64,000 nt of DNA from Chionoecetes opilio (GCA_016584305.1 JACEEZ010020444.1:32501-96500), one strand, 5' to 3'; positions 1 to 11,150 are shown, numbered from the stretch's first letter. Notes: generated by a model not told the origin, from the letters alone. Made by a program: numbers and translations.

Positions 1-412
1 ACACACACACACACACACACACACACCACACACACACAGACAGACAGACAGACAGACACACTTTCGCTTATATTTACCATTACCCATCACCCCCCACCTT
101 TTCCCCTCACCATCACCCATCACCCCCAACCCATCACCCCCCACCCATTCACTCACCCATCACCCCACACCCATTACCCATCACCCCACCCATTCACTCC
201 CCATTACCCATCCCCCTACATCAAGGTTTCCTCAATTCTCGCAACCCACTTTTTTTTTTCACAATTATCGCTAATAAGCTGCTAAAAAAAAAAAAAAAAG
301 TGATCGATCATCTCATAATTGGGCTTAAAACCTTTCCCTGGTCAACCCGGCTCCAAAAATGTGCCATATGAGGTGATTGCGCCACGGGGGGCGGAACCTA
401 TACCAGACACAC

Positions 413-456
<44 letters not shown>

Positions 457-1227
457 GACAGACAGACAGACACACTTTCGCTTATATTTACCATTACCCA
501 TCACCCCCCACTTATTCCCTCACCCATCACCCATCACCCCCAACCCATCACCCCCCACCCATTCACTCACCCATCACCCCACACCCATTACCCATCACCC
601 CACCCATTCACTCACCCATTAACCCATCACCCTACATCAAGGTTTCCTCAATTCTCGCAACCCACTTTTTTTTTTCACAATTATCGCTAATAGGCTGCTA
701 AAAAAGAAAAAAAAAGTGATCGGATCATCTCATAAATGGGCTTAAAACCTTCCCTGGTCAACCCGGTTCCAAAAATGTTTCATATGAGGTGATTGCGCCA
801 CAGGGGGCGGAACCTATACCAGACACACACACACCACAGACAGACAGACAGACAGACAGACACACTTTCGCTTATATTTACCATTACCCATCACCCCCAA
901 CCTATTCCCTCACCCATCACCCATCACCCCCAACACATCACCCCCCACCCATTCACTCACCCATCACCCCACACCCATTACCCATCACCCCACCCATTCA
1001 CTCACCCATTACCCATCACCCTACATCAAGGTTTCCTCAATTCTCGCAACCCACTTTTTTTTCACAATTATCGCTAATAGGCTGCTAAAAAAAATAAAAA
1101 AAATAAAGTGATCGAATCATCTCATAAGTGGGCTTATGACCTTCCCCTGGTCAACCCGGTTCCAAAAATGTGCCATATGAGGTGATTGCGCCACGGGGGG
1201 CGGAACCTATACCACACACACACACAC

Positions 1228-1258
<31 letters not shown>

Positions 1259-1275
1259 CACTTTCGCTTATATTA
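1..1275 (+). repeat. Array of dispersed ~400-bp units carrying CA/GACA microsatellites
   Basis: Three to four head-to-tail units: a partial one at 1-298, then 299-714, 715-1107 and 1108-1275. Each unit has a conserved core (motif GCGCCACGGGGGGCGGAACC), then (CA)n and (GACA)n, then a C-rich CCATCACCC-type minisatellite, then a conserved stretch (CAAGGTTTCCTCAATTCTCG) and a poly(T)/poly(A) end. Unit 4 stops after the GACA tract. Open frames across the unit translate only the simple repeats (HTHTHT, TDRQTD) and are not genes. The same unit recurs at 2013-2215 and, inverted, at 49799-50320. Confidence 0.85.
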
Positions 1276-1629
1276 TTATAGATATACATATATATACTAT
1301 ACGCACGATGGTGATAGATGATGTCCTGCAAAGTTCAACAGAAACCAATTGTTCGACTGAGGACCTAGGTAGCTGGAAACATATGGCTGTTTAACAGGGA
1401 TAATTTAATGTTGCGGCTCTTATTCAGTTTAGACACAGACAGAAAAGAACCAAGCTCTTACCGTCCCAGAGATAAAAACAATAGTTCTACTGAAGAACTA
1501 TACTGCTGGTAAAATATGGTTGTGTAGCTGCCTGCGATAATAATTATGATGCAGCTCTCACTCAGTTTGGACACATTCGTATTATAAACATTTAAGAACG
1601 TAAGAAAACTACAAGAGGTCGTGAGACTT

Positions 1630-2012
1630 AAGCCCCTATCTCACATTCACGAATCTGAACACGAATGAACACGATTTAACGTTTTTCCTTAAATCGTGTT
1701 AGAACGTATGAAGGTCGCGCACTCAATCGTGTTCATTCGTGTTATTTCGTGGTCGGTCGCGCGCGGTCGTATGAACGTCGCAGCTCGGCTCAAATCGTGT
1801 TAAAAATTTTTGCAATGCAAAAATTTATAACACGATTTAAGCCGAGCTGAAAAGTCGTGTTCAGTCGTATAAAGGTCGTATGAAGGTCGTATGACAGTCG
1901 TGTTCAGTCGTATGAAGATCGTGTTCAGTCGTGTTGGGGAGCGTGGGAAGAAACTCATACGACCTTCATACGTTTTAACACGATTCAACACTACTTTCAT
2001 ACGACTAGGCCT
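1630..2012. mobile_element. TCGT-motif palindromic element (probable MITE)
   Basis: Short motifs such as GTCGTATGAAG and TCGTGTTCA recur on both strands through this segment. At its centre, 1781-1849 is an almost perfect palindrome (arms of 34 nt, two mismatches) that would extrude as a hairpin. The element joins directly to a partial copy of the microsatellite unit at 2013. A second segment with the same motif spacing lies at 2245-2385. The outer termini are not convincingly inverted, so the boundaries are approximate. Confidence 0.6.
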
Positions 2013-2215
2013 TTCATAGGCTGCTAAAAAAAGAAGAAGAAGAAAGTGATCGGATCATTCCCAAAATGACCTTAAAACCTTCCCCTGGTCAACCTGGTTC
2101 CAAAACGGTGCCATATGATGGGATTGCGCCACGGGGGGCGGAACCTATAGCACACACAAACACACACACACACAGACATACACACACACTTTCGCTTATA
2201 TTATTATAGATAGAT
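2013..2215 (+). repeat. Fifth, partial copy of the microsatellite-bearing unit
   Basis: Carries the GCGCCACGGGGGGCGGAACC core, a degenerate CA tract and the CTTTCGCTTATATTATTATAG ending. It has the same truncation as the unit at 1108-1275, so these two belong to one short subtype. Confidence 0.8.
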
Positions 2216-2504
2216 GACGCACGTTACCAAAATAAAAATAAATATGTCGTATGCAGGTCTTGCTCAGTCGTATGGAGATCGTGTTTATTTTTGTAGTCGT
2301 ATGGACATCGTAATGATTCGTGTTTAATCGTATGACGGTCGTGTTGATTCGTGTTAAGTCGTATGGGCGTCGTATGCCCATTATGCTGCCCGACAATGAA
2401 GGACCCCAAGAGGGACAACTTGCAGACGTTGACGAACTCGCTGGCCCCTCCATACCTTCGTCTTCTAGGCTAGGCGACGAAGGCTCCATAATAATATCTT
2501 ATAG

Positions 2505-3130
2505 CTCTCTAACAACACCTCATAACTCACAACCCACTTTAAACACCTCACAACCCACTCACAATACGTGCCACCTTAACTATCACTCCCTACCACATGC
2601 ACAACCACACTCTACAACCCATTACAACTCCCACTTCCACACCACTCCTACCAGCCTTCTATCCCCCCACCACTACCACAACCACAACCATAACCACACC
2701 TCGCTCTATCCTTCCACAATACTCCATCCCCTTCCTCTACCCCCTACCACACTATAACCACGCCCCAATATTTCCCACCACTATCACAACCATAACCACA
2801 CCTACCTCTTACCTTTCCTCAATATTCTATCCCCCTCCATTCCCCCCACCACACTATAACCACACCCCAATATATCCCCCCCCACACTATAACCACACCC
2901 CAATATATCCCCCCCACCACACTATAACCCCCATCCTCTACCCTCCTACCACACTATAACCACCCACCCCCACCCACAACCATTCCACATCAGATCCATC
3001 TCCCAGCCACTCGCACCCCCACCACCACACCCCACCCCTACCACCACAGCCCACCCCCACCACCCACACCTTCACCCCACCACCACACCCCACCACCACC
3101 ACCACCATACCTTAGCCACACCCCAACCAC
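2505..3130. repeat. CA-rich minisatellite
   Basis: Low-complexity C/A-rich sequence. From about 2740 to 2960 it has a recognisable unit of about 30 nt (CCACACTATAACCACACCCC), followed by CCACCA-type triplets to 3110. Frames crossing it are Thr/Pro/His-rich translations of the repeat and are not genes. Confidence 0.85.
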
Positions 3131-3184
3131 ACTTATGCATTCTCGGTACAGTCAAGGACGGTGTATGTAGATGGGACCAAGCCT

Positions 3185-3275
3185 AGTTCGTTCTGACGTG
3201 GCGGCGCTTTGTATAGTCAATAACCTTGTAGTTGGTACTTGCAAAGTGTCTAGATAGGATGAAAATCTTATCTTA
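3185..3275 (+). mobile_element. 5'-truncated tRNA-derived SINE (3' part only)
   Basis: Matches the 3' half of the complete SINE at 27142-27313 (shared CCTTGTAGTTGGTACTTGCA and CTAGATAGGAT, ending in CTTATCTTA). The tRNA-related head with the A and B boxes is missing, which is the usual state of a 5'-truncated retrocopy. Confidence 0.7.
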
Positions 3276-3709
3276 GATGGGACCAGTGCATGGCCCCTAT
3301 GCAGCCTGGCGATTTCAAAACACTGGCGCGTAAACAGTCCAGAGATATAGTGGTCTATGCGTAGTCCTATATTTATATGTATGTATTTCAGATACATACC
3401 TATATTTATAGAACTGAAATATTCTAAAAGAATTAATATTTCAAAGATTAATATCTCAAAGAAAGGGAAGAAGGGGCCCAGGAAGCAAAAATTTGAGCAA
3501 AAAATATCTGTAAATAACTGAAAGAATGGTGTCAAAGTAACTCCAAAACTTTAGGCGGCGTTTCTGGAAAAAAAGTGTTTTCTTTTACTTAAAAGCAATA
3601 TAACTCATTTAGGTTTCATAATCGATTTTGTAAAAAGTATTTTGAAGAAAAAAAAACTACAGAAAATATATTTAGACAGAATTCTTGTTTGGGAAAAAGT
3701 AAGAGATCT
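3276..3709. other. AT-rich stretch without recognisable gene
   Basis: No coding signal. It contains the 18-nt string GAGATATAGTGGTCTATG near 3343, which recurs in the foldback region near 12285. It is probably degraded repeat. Confidence 0.5.
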
Positions 3710-3944
3710 GGGCCCATACTTATAGAGATTTAGGATTCGTCTTAGACTCGCTCGAGTCTTAAAAATGGCGGCCGGCGTCTTAAATAATTTCGAGCGCGTC
3801 CTAAATCGCTAAGACTCGTCCTAATTTCGATTGTTGGCTAGGGCTGGGTGTGAGGTGTCCTAGCGAGCAGGGCGGCGTCTCCGACTCGTCCTAAGACGTA
3901 AACATGGAGTGCCCCACCCACTCCTGAGAACTTTTCGTGACAGG

Positions 3945-4237
3945 AGAGATGTACTGGATGAACTTGGTGATACATAACTAATCAAGCGATACCGCTTGGA
4001 CTGATAAGGGATTATATATGTGACAGACTAGTGCGAGATGTAATATCAAGCAACACTGAAAAAAATACGGCGATCAGTGCATGACTCAAGAATCATGCAA
4101 GAGTGTGTTATTCACTCTTTGAGGTGGTCATGTTCCTCCTGGATGTCATCTGCTAGGAGACAGTGGCTACGGTAGTGAGAGGTGGATGTTGACTCCCTAT
4201 CAGCCTCCTCAGCCAGGCCCAAAAACCACTACAATAA
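3945..4237 (+). pseudogene. Harbinger transposase, 5' exon (broken)
   Basis: The frame beginning RDVLDELGDT, then LIKRYRLD, resembles the N-terminal part of Harbinger DDE transposases but contains stops and a frameshift. From 4150 it reads LLGDSGYGSERWMLTPY. This matches the conserved block around the second catalytic Asp (GDSGY), followed by the W-L-x-T-P-Y segment. At 4238 a GTAAGT donor follows one base into a codon. The next exon at 10617 supplies the other two bases and restores the frame, so 4238-10616 was an intron. A complete transposase would be about 350-400 residues, so the middle part is lost or too degraded to see. Confidence 0.65.
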
Positions 4238-4315
4238 GTAAGTACTATTTAAGATACTCTTCTGTTCTGTCATGCATGATGAAATATAAATTTTACGGCA
4301 CTCGTGGATAATATA

Positions 4316-4320
4316 GGTCC
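4316..4320. repeat. Target-site duplication GGTCC, left copy
   Basis: GGTCC sits immediately before the LTR that begins TGTGGG at 4321. The same five bases follow the right LTR at 8780-8784. Five-base duplications are normal for BEL/Pao integration. Confidence 0.9.
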
Positions 4321-5097
4321 TGTGGGAATTTATGTCGCATACATATTTAATCTGAGGGTTCTCTTATCTAACAGCAAACCCATATATCCCTGCCCGACTC
4401 TATACCCTAGCTAATCAACTAACTAGGATACTTATCGGTGGATAGTGGGTTAAAATGGGCTGTATGTCTTGTATTAATACTGCAATGGTCTTGTGATCTG
4501 CAGTGGTAGCGCGTGATCAGAGCCGCCCTTGAAAGACAGAGGCGGCGGGCTGGAGGTTGGTTTCGTTACGGCGTCAGAAGGGCTTTCACACCAAGTTACT
4601 TGACGCACGGCTATTGTTATCAGTGTGTTGTTTCTTTATACATGTCCTTTGATTTTAAGCTATATGTACAAAGAGTCTATATACAATTCTTATCAATGTA
4701 ATCAGATAAGATCAAGGAGATGTTACTCTCACGGGAACTGGAATGGTACTGATTCTCCGATGGGCAGCGGCTAGAGGCCACCGTACCTATAGCCACGTAC
4801 ATAAATCTTAGTGGCTAGTACCTATGGGCGGCAACCAATGACCGCGCTCCAAATTAAGGTGCTAATTATTTAAGTGCAATGTTTATTAACCACTGGGAAT
4901 ATTAATTTATCCTATCCCAGTACTAATCATTTACTTAAATTACCTTAATATTTACCCATTACCATTATAATTATATATATATACATCCCTATACACCCCT
5001 ATGTCGAGCGGACAATAACTCCCTCACTAGGGGGGGAGGGGGGACAAAACCACCACTCTACCAATTATGAGAGGGTGGTTTATGGATAATTTCCACA
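4321..5097 (-). repeat. 3' LTR of BEL copy 1
   Basis: 777 bp, TGTGGG...CCACA on +. It is nearly identical to 8001-8779. A 62-codon frame at 4513-4701 recurs in the other LTR only because the LTRs are duplicates, and nothing supports it as a gene. Confidence 0.9.
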
Positions 5098-5120
5098 CTG
5101 GGGGCCGGCGAAAACTGAAG

Positions 5121-6805
5121 TTACGCTTCATGTGACATCACCCCAGGCCACATAGCGCCGGAACATTTCAATAGTGGTTTCGGCACTGTGGTCTTAGCTA
5201 TTTTAAAATTAACAGCTCTGATAGAGGTACCAGTGAATATGCTGACATATACTTGATCGGGGGGAGAATTATCTCCTGATGTTATAGTATCCCCTGTATA
5301 GTCATCACCATTGACCTCAAATGGTTTTAAGAGCTCATTATCAGTGGAAGTTTTAGGGGGACCTAGATAGGAGACTAGTCTACACTCAGATCTATTAAAT
5401 TTAATGAGAGATTTGAGGTAATATTTGACTGCCTGTCTACCATGATTTATCCAAAATTGACACCTGATATCGGCTAATATTGTAGCCATTCCGCCATGTA
5501 ATGAGTTCCTATGATATTCTTCCACCAACAATTTAGTAAGATGATGGCGTTTGGGAATTAGTATGGGATGGCAGGTTTTATTTGGAAGATCAGCTTGAAA
5601 ATTTCGACCTCGACACCTAATACCCTCATGATCAAGGAACAGACCCAATATGTCAATTTGTTCCTATGGGGGCTGGCTGAAGCCAATAGCTGATTCAAAT
5701 TTCGACCTCGACACCTAATACCCTCATGATCAAGGAACAGACCCAATATGGTCAATTTGTTCCTATGGGGGCTGGCTGAAGCCAATAGCTGATATTCCTC
5801 AGGAAATACCTGCTTCTGTATTGTTCTGATACAAAACTTCAAAGGATCACAGCTATCCCTTTTATTAACCTTGCAGGGAATATTATCCCTGCAGGGAGTA
5901 TTAACCTTGCAGGGAGTATAAATCCTGCAGGGAATATTGCTCAATAAGGAAAACCTTTCTATGTCTATCACAGGATCTGGGATCAATTCAGGTCCCCTTA
6001 TTATATATTCAGATATGTCTGACTGAGTGGAAACCATATTAGGATTATTATTACACTCTTTCAGCCAGGTAGGGCCTTTAAACCATAATCCTGTATTCAA
6101 TTTGAGGTTGCTATCTCCTCGCGACACATTATTATTGGGATTTTCATTAGTGGCAATATATTCATTATGAACTGGAATACCACTTTCCTTTAAAACTTCA
6201 CTTATTGGTGTGGGCAAGAAAGTGGTTCCTATTCTGTTAATTAATAGGGGTTGTGCATGACTAGGAATACTCTCCTGTTCGACTGTATGGGTATGTGGGA
6301 TGGGTCCCATTATTACCTTACCACCAGCACTAGTGAACATTGAGACGTTATGTATTTTGATGACCTTCCTTAGGTAACGACCAAAATAATCGGTTCCTAT
6401 TATTAATTGGAAAGGTCCATCAACGTCTTTGAAGGTATTACTAACTAGTTTAACACCATTATCCCTCAGCATTACAGCTGTGTCTTTTAGTCCATGAACA
6501 GTTAAACTGATACCAATATTATTGACTACTACAGCAGCTACCCTACATTTATATCTTCCTAATTGGACTAGGATTTGAACTATGTCATAGGTTTGAGCCT
6601 CATTATTGGTGAGAAAACCTGATATGGCTATGTTCACTTTATTAATTATGGGTAGTTGTAATAATTCAACTATCTCTCTACTTATGAAGGATCTTTGTGC
6701 ACCACTGTCAAACATTGTCTTTACATTGACTGAATGACCATTATGGCTCACATTCAACTCCGCAGTGGGAACAGCTGCTGAACTACTCTTATTAGTGACT
6801 GCCAT
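5121..6805 (-). pseudogene. BEL protease plus truncated integrase (pol remnant, copy 1)
   Basis: Read from 6805 leftwards. The retropepsin-like domain has FDSGAQRSFI, with the catalytic Asp in DSGA, followed by about 200 residues of the BEL protease extension. LWFKGPTWL then marks the end of a deleted RNase H region, followed by a linker and an integrase zinc-binding segment (HH...EEYHRNSLHGG). The catalytic core begins (GDDYTG, first Asp) and is then cut off. A 98-bp tandem duplication at 5603-5798 and an 18-bp repeat block near 5865-5945 break the frame further. The RT and RNase H are absent. Confidence 0.85.
5603..5798. repeat. 98-bp tandem duplication inside BEL copy 1
   Basis: The segment starting TTCGACCTCGACACC at 5603 repeats at 5701 with one base difference. 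It is absent from BEL copy 2, so it arose after the copies diverged. Confidence 0.9.
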
Positions 6806-7630
6806 TTTAACTACTGTAGGGTCTGAGTTATTATCACTGTTAGGACAAAGAGCGATGTTATGAACAGATTGTTTACATTTCCTACAAGTTCTTCAGCTTA
6901 TAGGGCATGCATTTGAAGCATGTTTACCACGGAGACAGGTTAGACAATTACCAAGGCGCATTAACCTTTCAACTCTCGTGTAACAATCTGAATAGATATT
7001 ACATGTGGAGGGCCTATGTTCCCCCTCACATAAGACACAATTTATTATTCGTACTTCACTAGAAGTCGCCCTTGATGTAGGGATTGTATCTATTATTTGA
7101 GTAGGTCTAAGTGGTTTACTGGTAGGCGGAGAAGTTTGAATCGTAATTACAGGCAGTTTGATTTGCGTAACAGACGCAGGATAACTACCCACTAACGAGG
7201 GATCCTTAAACTCTGAGGGTGGCTGATATAGCTGATTATCTTCAGGCGTAATAATCGTGATCTCCCTGTGGTGGGGTTCTGGCTTAATACCTTGCAAACT
7301 TTGGGTTAAAGAAGCTTTAGCTGTAGATGGAATATGAGCACACTCCAGTAATCCCTCATATTCAATTACTTTATCGAGATATCTTTGACATTCGTGTTCA
7401 TGATTGATAACACATTGCTGAATCTTTTCTTTATCCCCAGCTTGTTTTAATTGAACTTCATATATGCAGTAAGCCTCCTCATATTTTTCCCATTTAGTTT
7501 TTATCATTAGCAGACCTGAGTTTAAACTATTATAGTCTATAGGGTTAGTCCCAGCTGCTTCATCACACGTATTATATAATCGTGTCAGCCAACCTAATTT
7601 AGCAGCTAATGATTTAGTCCCTTCCGTCAT
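6806..7630 (-). pseudogene. BEL gag polyprotein (copy 1)
   Basis: Starts MTEGTKSLAAKL at 7630, close to the 5' LTR. The N-terminal two thirds is helical and charged, as in BEL Gag (DUF1759-like by its pattern). Near the C terminus are three zinc knuckles: CVLCEGEHRPSTC, CLTCLRGKHASNAC and CRKCKQSVHNIALC. All have Cys-Cys-His-Cys spacing, and three knuckles is typical for BEL/Pao. A stop after CPIS separates the third knuckle and the protease frame, where copy 2 reads through. Gag would package element RNA in cytoplasmic particles. Confidence 0.85.
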
Positions 7631-7985
7631 GATTTTAATTGATTAACTCAAATGAAATATTAAATGCAAGATTACGTTACTAAAATCATTGTTAGTTGAT
7701 AATTAATTATATTATAAGTGCGGGAAGCGCTGTTGGCTGGCCTAACAAGGCGCATAACCAGGCCTATGGCCAACCCCCACTTTAGTTATTACAACTAACT
7801 AGTACGTAACCTCTGATGCTATCTACTACCACAGCGTGATGGCATATGGTAGTTGAACAGCTGAGTCATTCTTGACGCCGCGAACACCCCCGCCTCCAGC
7901 CTCATAACCAGCGGTTGTGGTAGGCTCATAATTATACCTTACAATTAACGACCACTTTGAATCACATGATCATCAATATTCCTCT

Positions 7986-8000
7986 ACTAGGGGCACCAAA
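7986..8000 (-). other. Primer-binding site of BEL copy 1
   Basis: Directly downstream of the 5' LTR on the minus strand the sequence reads TTTGGTGCCCCTAGT. The TGG start is as expected for pairing with a tRNA 3' CCA end. The tRNA is not identified. Confidence 0.5.
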
Positions 8001-8779
8001 TATGGGAAATTTATGTCACATACATATTTAATCTGAGGTTTCTCTTACCTAACAGCAAACCCATATATCCCTGCCCGACTCCATACCCTAGCTAATCAAC
8101 TAACTAGGATACTTATCGGTGGATAGTGGGTTAAAATGGGCTGTAGGCCTTGTATTAATACTGCAATGGTCTTGTGATCTGCAGTGGTAGCGCGTGATCA
8201 GAGCCGCCCTTGAAAGACAGAGGCGGCGGGCTGGAGGTTGGTTTCGTTACGGCGTCAGAAGGGCTTTCACACCAAGTTACTTGACGCACGGCTATTGTTA
8301 TCAGTGTGTTGTTTCTTTACACATGTCCTTTGATTTTAAGCTATATGTACAAAGAGTCTATATACAATTCTTATCAATGTAATCAGAAAAGATCAAGGAG
8401 ATGTTACTCTCACGGGAACTGGAATGGTACTGATTCTCCGATGGGCAGCGGCTAGCGGCCACCGTACCTATAGCCACGTACAGAAATCTTAGTGGCTAGT
8501 ACCTATGGGCGGCAACCAATGACCGCGCTCCAAATTAAGGTGCTAATTATTTAAGTGCAATGTTTATTAACCACTGGGAATATTAATTTATCCTATCCCA
8601 GTACTAGTCATTTACTTAAATTACCTTAATTATTACCCATTACCATTATAATTATATATATATACATCCCTATACACCCCTATCACGAGCGGAAAATACT
8701 TCGCTCAAAAGGAGGGGGGGGGAAACAAAACCACCACCACTACCAATTATGAGAGGGTGGTTTATGGATAATTTCCACA
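8001..8779 (-). repeat. 5' LTR of BEL copy 1
   Basis: 779 bp, paired with 4321-5097 and followed by the TSD GGTCC (8780-8784). It differs from its partner by a modest number of substitutions and small indels. Confidence 0.9.
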
Positions 8780-8802
8780 GGTCCCGTCACTACCACCTGA
8801 TT

Positions 8803-8881
8803 TCCTCGCGTTCCAAGTTGCCAGATATGTTTTTCTGCTGCAGTCACAGTGCAGTGTTACCACGCTGGGCGAGTAGTCCCT

Positions 8882-8925
<44 letters not shown>

Positions 8926-8929
8926 TTTT

Positions 8930-9011
<82 letters not shown>

Positions 9012-9279
9012 TCCTTTCCCTTCTCTCTCACATACACACACACATACACATACACCTCACCTCATCTGACCAGATCAAGTCAAGTCACACACACACACAT
9101 CATAGCCAGTATGTGATATTATTGTGAATATTTTCATCGTGTGGAGGATGAAGAGGGAGAAGGAAGAGGGCAGTAATGACATAAAAAATCCAGTAAAAAT
9201 TCCTCGCGTTCCAAGTTGCCAAATATGTTTTTCTGCTGCAGTCATAGTGCAGTGTTACCACGCTGGGCGAGTAGTCCCT

Positions 9280-9310
<31 letters not shown>

Positions 9311-9378
9311 ATCTCTTTTTTTTTTTTTCTCTCTCTCTCTTCTCTCTCTCTCTCCCTCTCTCTCTCTCTTCTCTCTCT

Positions 9379-9419
<41 letters not shown>

Positions 9420-9610
9420 CTTCCTTTCCCTTCTCTCTCACATACACACACACATACACATACACCTCACCTCATCTGACCAGATCAAGTCAAATCACAC
9501 ACACACATCATAGCCAGTATGTGATATTATTGTGAATATTTTCATCGTGTGGAGGATGAAGAGGGAGAAGGAAGAGGGCAGTAATGACATAAAAAATCCA
9601 GTAAAAATTC
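8803..9610 (+). repeat. Two tandem copies of a ~400-bp unit with TC tracts
   Basis: Unit 1 is 8803-9200 and unit 2 is 9201-9610. Each starts TCCTCGCGTTCCAAGTTGCC. It then has a (TC)n tract of variable length, a CACATACACA stretch, the conserved TCATAGCCAGTATGTGATAT and an AGGATGAAGAGGGAGAAGG segment. A diverged relative is at 53860-54115. Ser/Leu frames here are translations of the TC tract. Confidence 0.88.
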
Positions 9611-9929
9611 TTACCAGCGTGGTAAAATATTAATGTGGTATTAGGGACCTCCAACACACATAGGATTGATGTAAGTGATGTAGTGGTCATTAAGTGAAAT
9701 ATAACCACTTAACCTGTCAAAGGAAGGAGGTATGTATTATGTAATTTCCGCATTTCATTACAGGCCTCAACACTACAAGGTGTTTAACAACTCATTCAAT
9801 AAAGAAGGTCTCATTTTCTATCAAGGGTGGTCAGCTGAGTACCTTATTAATTAGAAAAAACACTCATGAGTACCAATGCTACAAATAGCTGGGGCTGACT
9901 GGTATTTGTGTACCATTAAATTTGCTTTT

Positions 9930-10357
9930 TTTTTTTTTTAAATCACACAACAGCCGTGCCTGCCAGGCCTAAGCTTACCATCAAATTTTCTTATTTATTA
10001 TAAATAACACAACAGCCAGGGCTGCCGGGCCTAAGGTTACCGTCAAATTTTCTTATTTATTATAAATAACACAACAGCCGTGGCTGCCTGGCATAAGCTT
10101 ACCGTTAAATTTTCAGATTTATTATAAATAACACAACAGCCGTGGCTGCCGGGCCTAAGCTTACCGTCAAATTTTCCGATTTATTATAAATAACACAACA
10201 GCCGGGGCTGCCGGGCCTAAGCTTACCGTCAAATTTTCTTATTTATTATAAATAACACAACAGCCGGGGCTGCCGGGCCTAAGCGTACCGTCAAATTTTC
10301 TTATTTATTATAAATAACACAACAGCCGTGGCTGCTGGGCCAAAGCTTACCGTTAAA
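9930..10357 (+). repeat. 61-bp minisatellite, about seven copies
   Basis: The unit contains AACACAACAGCCGTGGCTGC followed by CGGGCCTAAGCTTACCGTCA and an AT-rich TTATTTATTATAAAT part. Copies are 60-62 bp apart and differ by point changes (GTGG/GGGG, CTTAT/CCGAT). No coding potential. Confidence 0.9.
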
Positions 10358-10616
10358 AAGATCTATCCTTAACTTAACTTAAACACCTAAAGCTAACCTA
10401 ACCTAGCTATTATTATATAAAAATGTCCTATATTTTTGGTTTCCGCAAGTGAATAACAACTGCACAATATACTGAGCAGAAAATAGAGAAAAAGTAACTG
10501 GTAAGGTATGTGCAGCCAGCATACTCCTTGGGAATTTTAACCACTAAGTTATTTATTTTCTATTGCGGAGGAATTGATCATGACCATTATTGAAATTCAT
10601 CTCATGCATTACAGAG

Positions 10617-10714
10617 ATCACAAGAGAACAAAAAGTGTTGTGGAGGGAGCGATTGGGCAGTGGAAGCGGCGGATTCATATCCTCCACAGTGGAATATACC
10701 AAGTCTCCACTCCA
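10617..10714 (+). pseudogene. Harbinger transposase, 3' exon
   Basis: After an AG acceptor at 10615-10616 the frame reads HKRTKSVVEGAIGQWKRR. This is the conserved C-terminal signature of Harbinger transposases (RTR-x-VVER-x-x-G-x-W-K-R-R), and its Glu is the third catalytic residue. The exon ends at a GTAAGT donor. It joins in frame to the exon ending at 4237. A second copy of the preceding intron sequence (10430-10520) occurs at 13730-13830. Confidence 0.7.
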
Positions 10715-10931
10715 GTAAGTATTAACAACTACCTCCCAGTAACACATAACCCAAACTTGTGCCCAGCCCTGCTAAGAGAGAAAGAGAGAAGAAAAGTTAA
10801 TATTGCATTACTTGAAATGCTGAAACTATATTGCTAACAAATTAGTGAGGAGTTTTCATATACGTGTACTGTCAACTTCCTTATCATGTAAAGCTGGTTG
10901 GAAGTAAATGGTCAAAATCACTTCGTAACGT

Positions 10932-11150
10932 TTAATTTTCTAAGTTTTGCTTTGCTTTTTCTGCCTTTATTTTAAGGAGAGAAAGCTCTCCCTGAGCTTT
11001 CTCTGTAATAGCCTTTTCTATTGTTGCTTCTGCGTTGGCCGTCTCTGTCCTCCTCTTTGCTTGCGCAGCGAGCAGCTCTTCCTTGAGTATTTGTAGCTTG
11101 AGTTTCCTCCTCTTCTTCAGGTGCTTGGCCTGATCTTCGTCAACCAGAAG
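10932..11150 (-). pseudogene. Coiled-coil fragment, probable C-terminus of Harbinger Myb/SANT partner
   Basis: On the minus strand the frame EDQAKHLKKRRKLKLQIL, followed by KEELLAAQAKRR, runs to a stop at 10932. This is a highly charged amphipathic helix. Harbinger elements commonly carry a second gene for a Myb/SANT-like DNA-binding protein with such a tail, usually convergent or divergent to the transposase. An upstream in-frame stop shows decay. The DNA-binding domain itself is not recognisable. Confidence 0.45.

Larger units (their letters stand above)
4321..8779 (-). mobile_element. BEL/Pao-type LTR retrotransposon, internally deleted (copy 1)
   Basis: Complete 4459-bp insertion with two LTRs (4321-5097 and 8001-8779) and perfect 5-bp TSDs. 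It reads on the minus strand: gag, an aspartic protease, then the zinc-binding start of integrase. No reverse transcriptase or RNase H block is present. The sequence passes from the protease tail straight to the post-RNase-H segment (LWFKGPTWL), and the integrase stops after its first catalytic Asp region. The second copy at 27962-33307 has the same architecture. The deletion was therefore inherited and the lineage is non-autonomous. Confidence 0.88.

Noticed and set aside
319..1088. Open frames rich in HTHT and TDRQTD
   Set aside because: Direct translations of CA and GACA microsatellites, present in several frames and on both strands.
4513..4701. 62-codon frame MIRAALERQRRRAGG..., repeated at 8194-8382
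   Set aside because: Both lie in the two LTRs of one element, so conservation is by duplication, and no motif is present.
8749..9513. Ser/Leu and Arg/Glu frames
   Set aside because: Translations of TC/GA tracts in the duplicated unit.
9930..10357. CRISPR-like array
   Set aside because: Units of 61 bp repeat along their full length with no unique spacers; this is a minisatellite in a eukaryotic genome.
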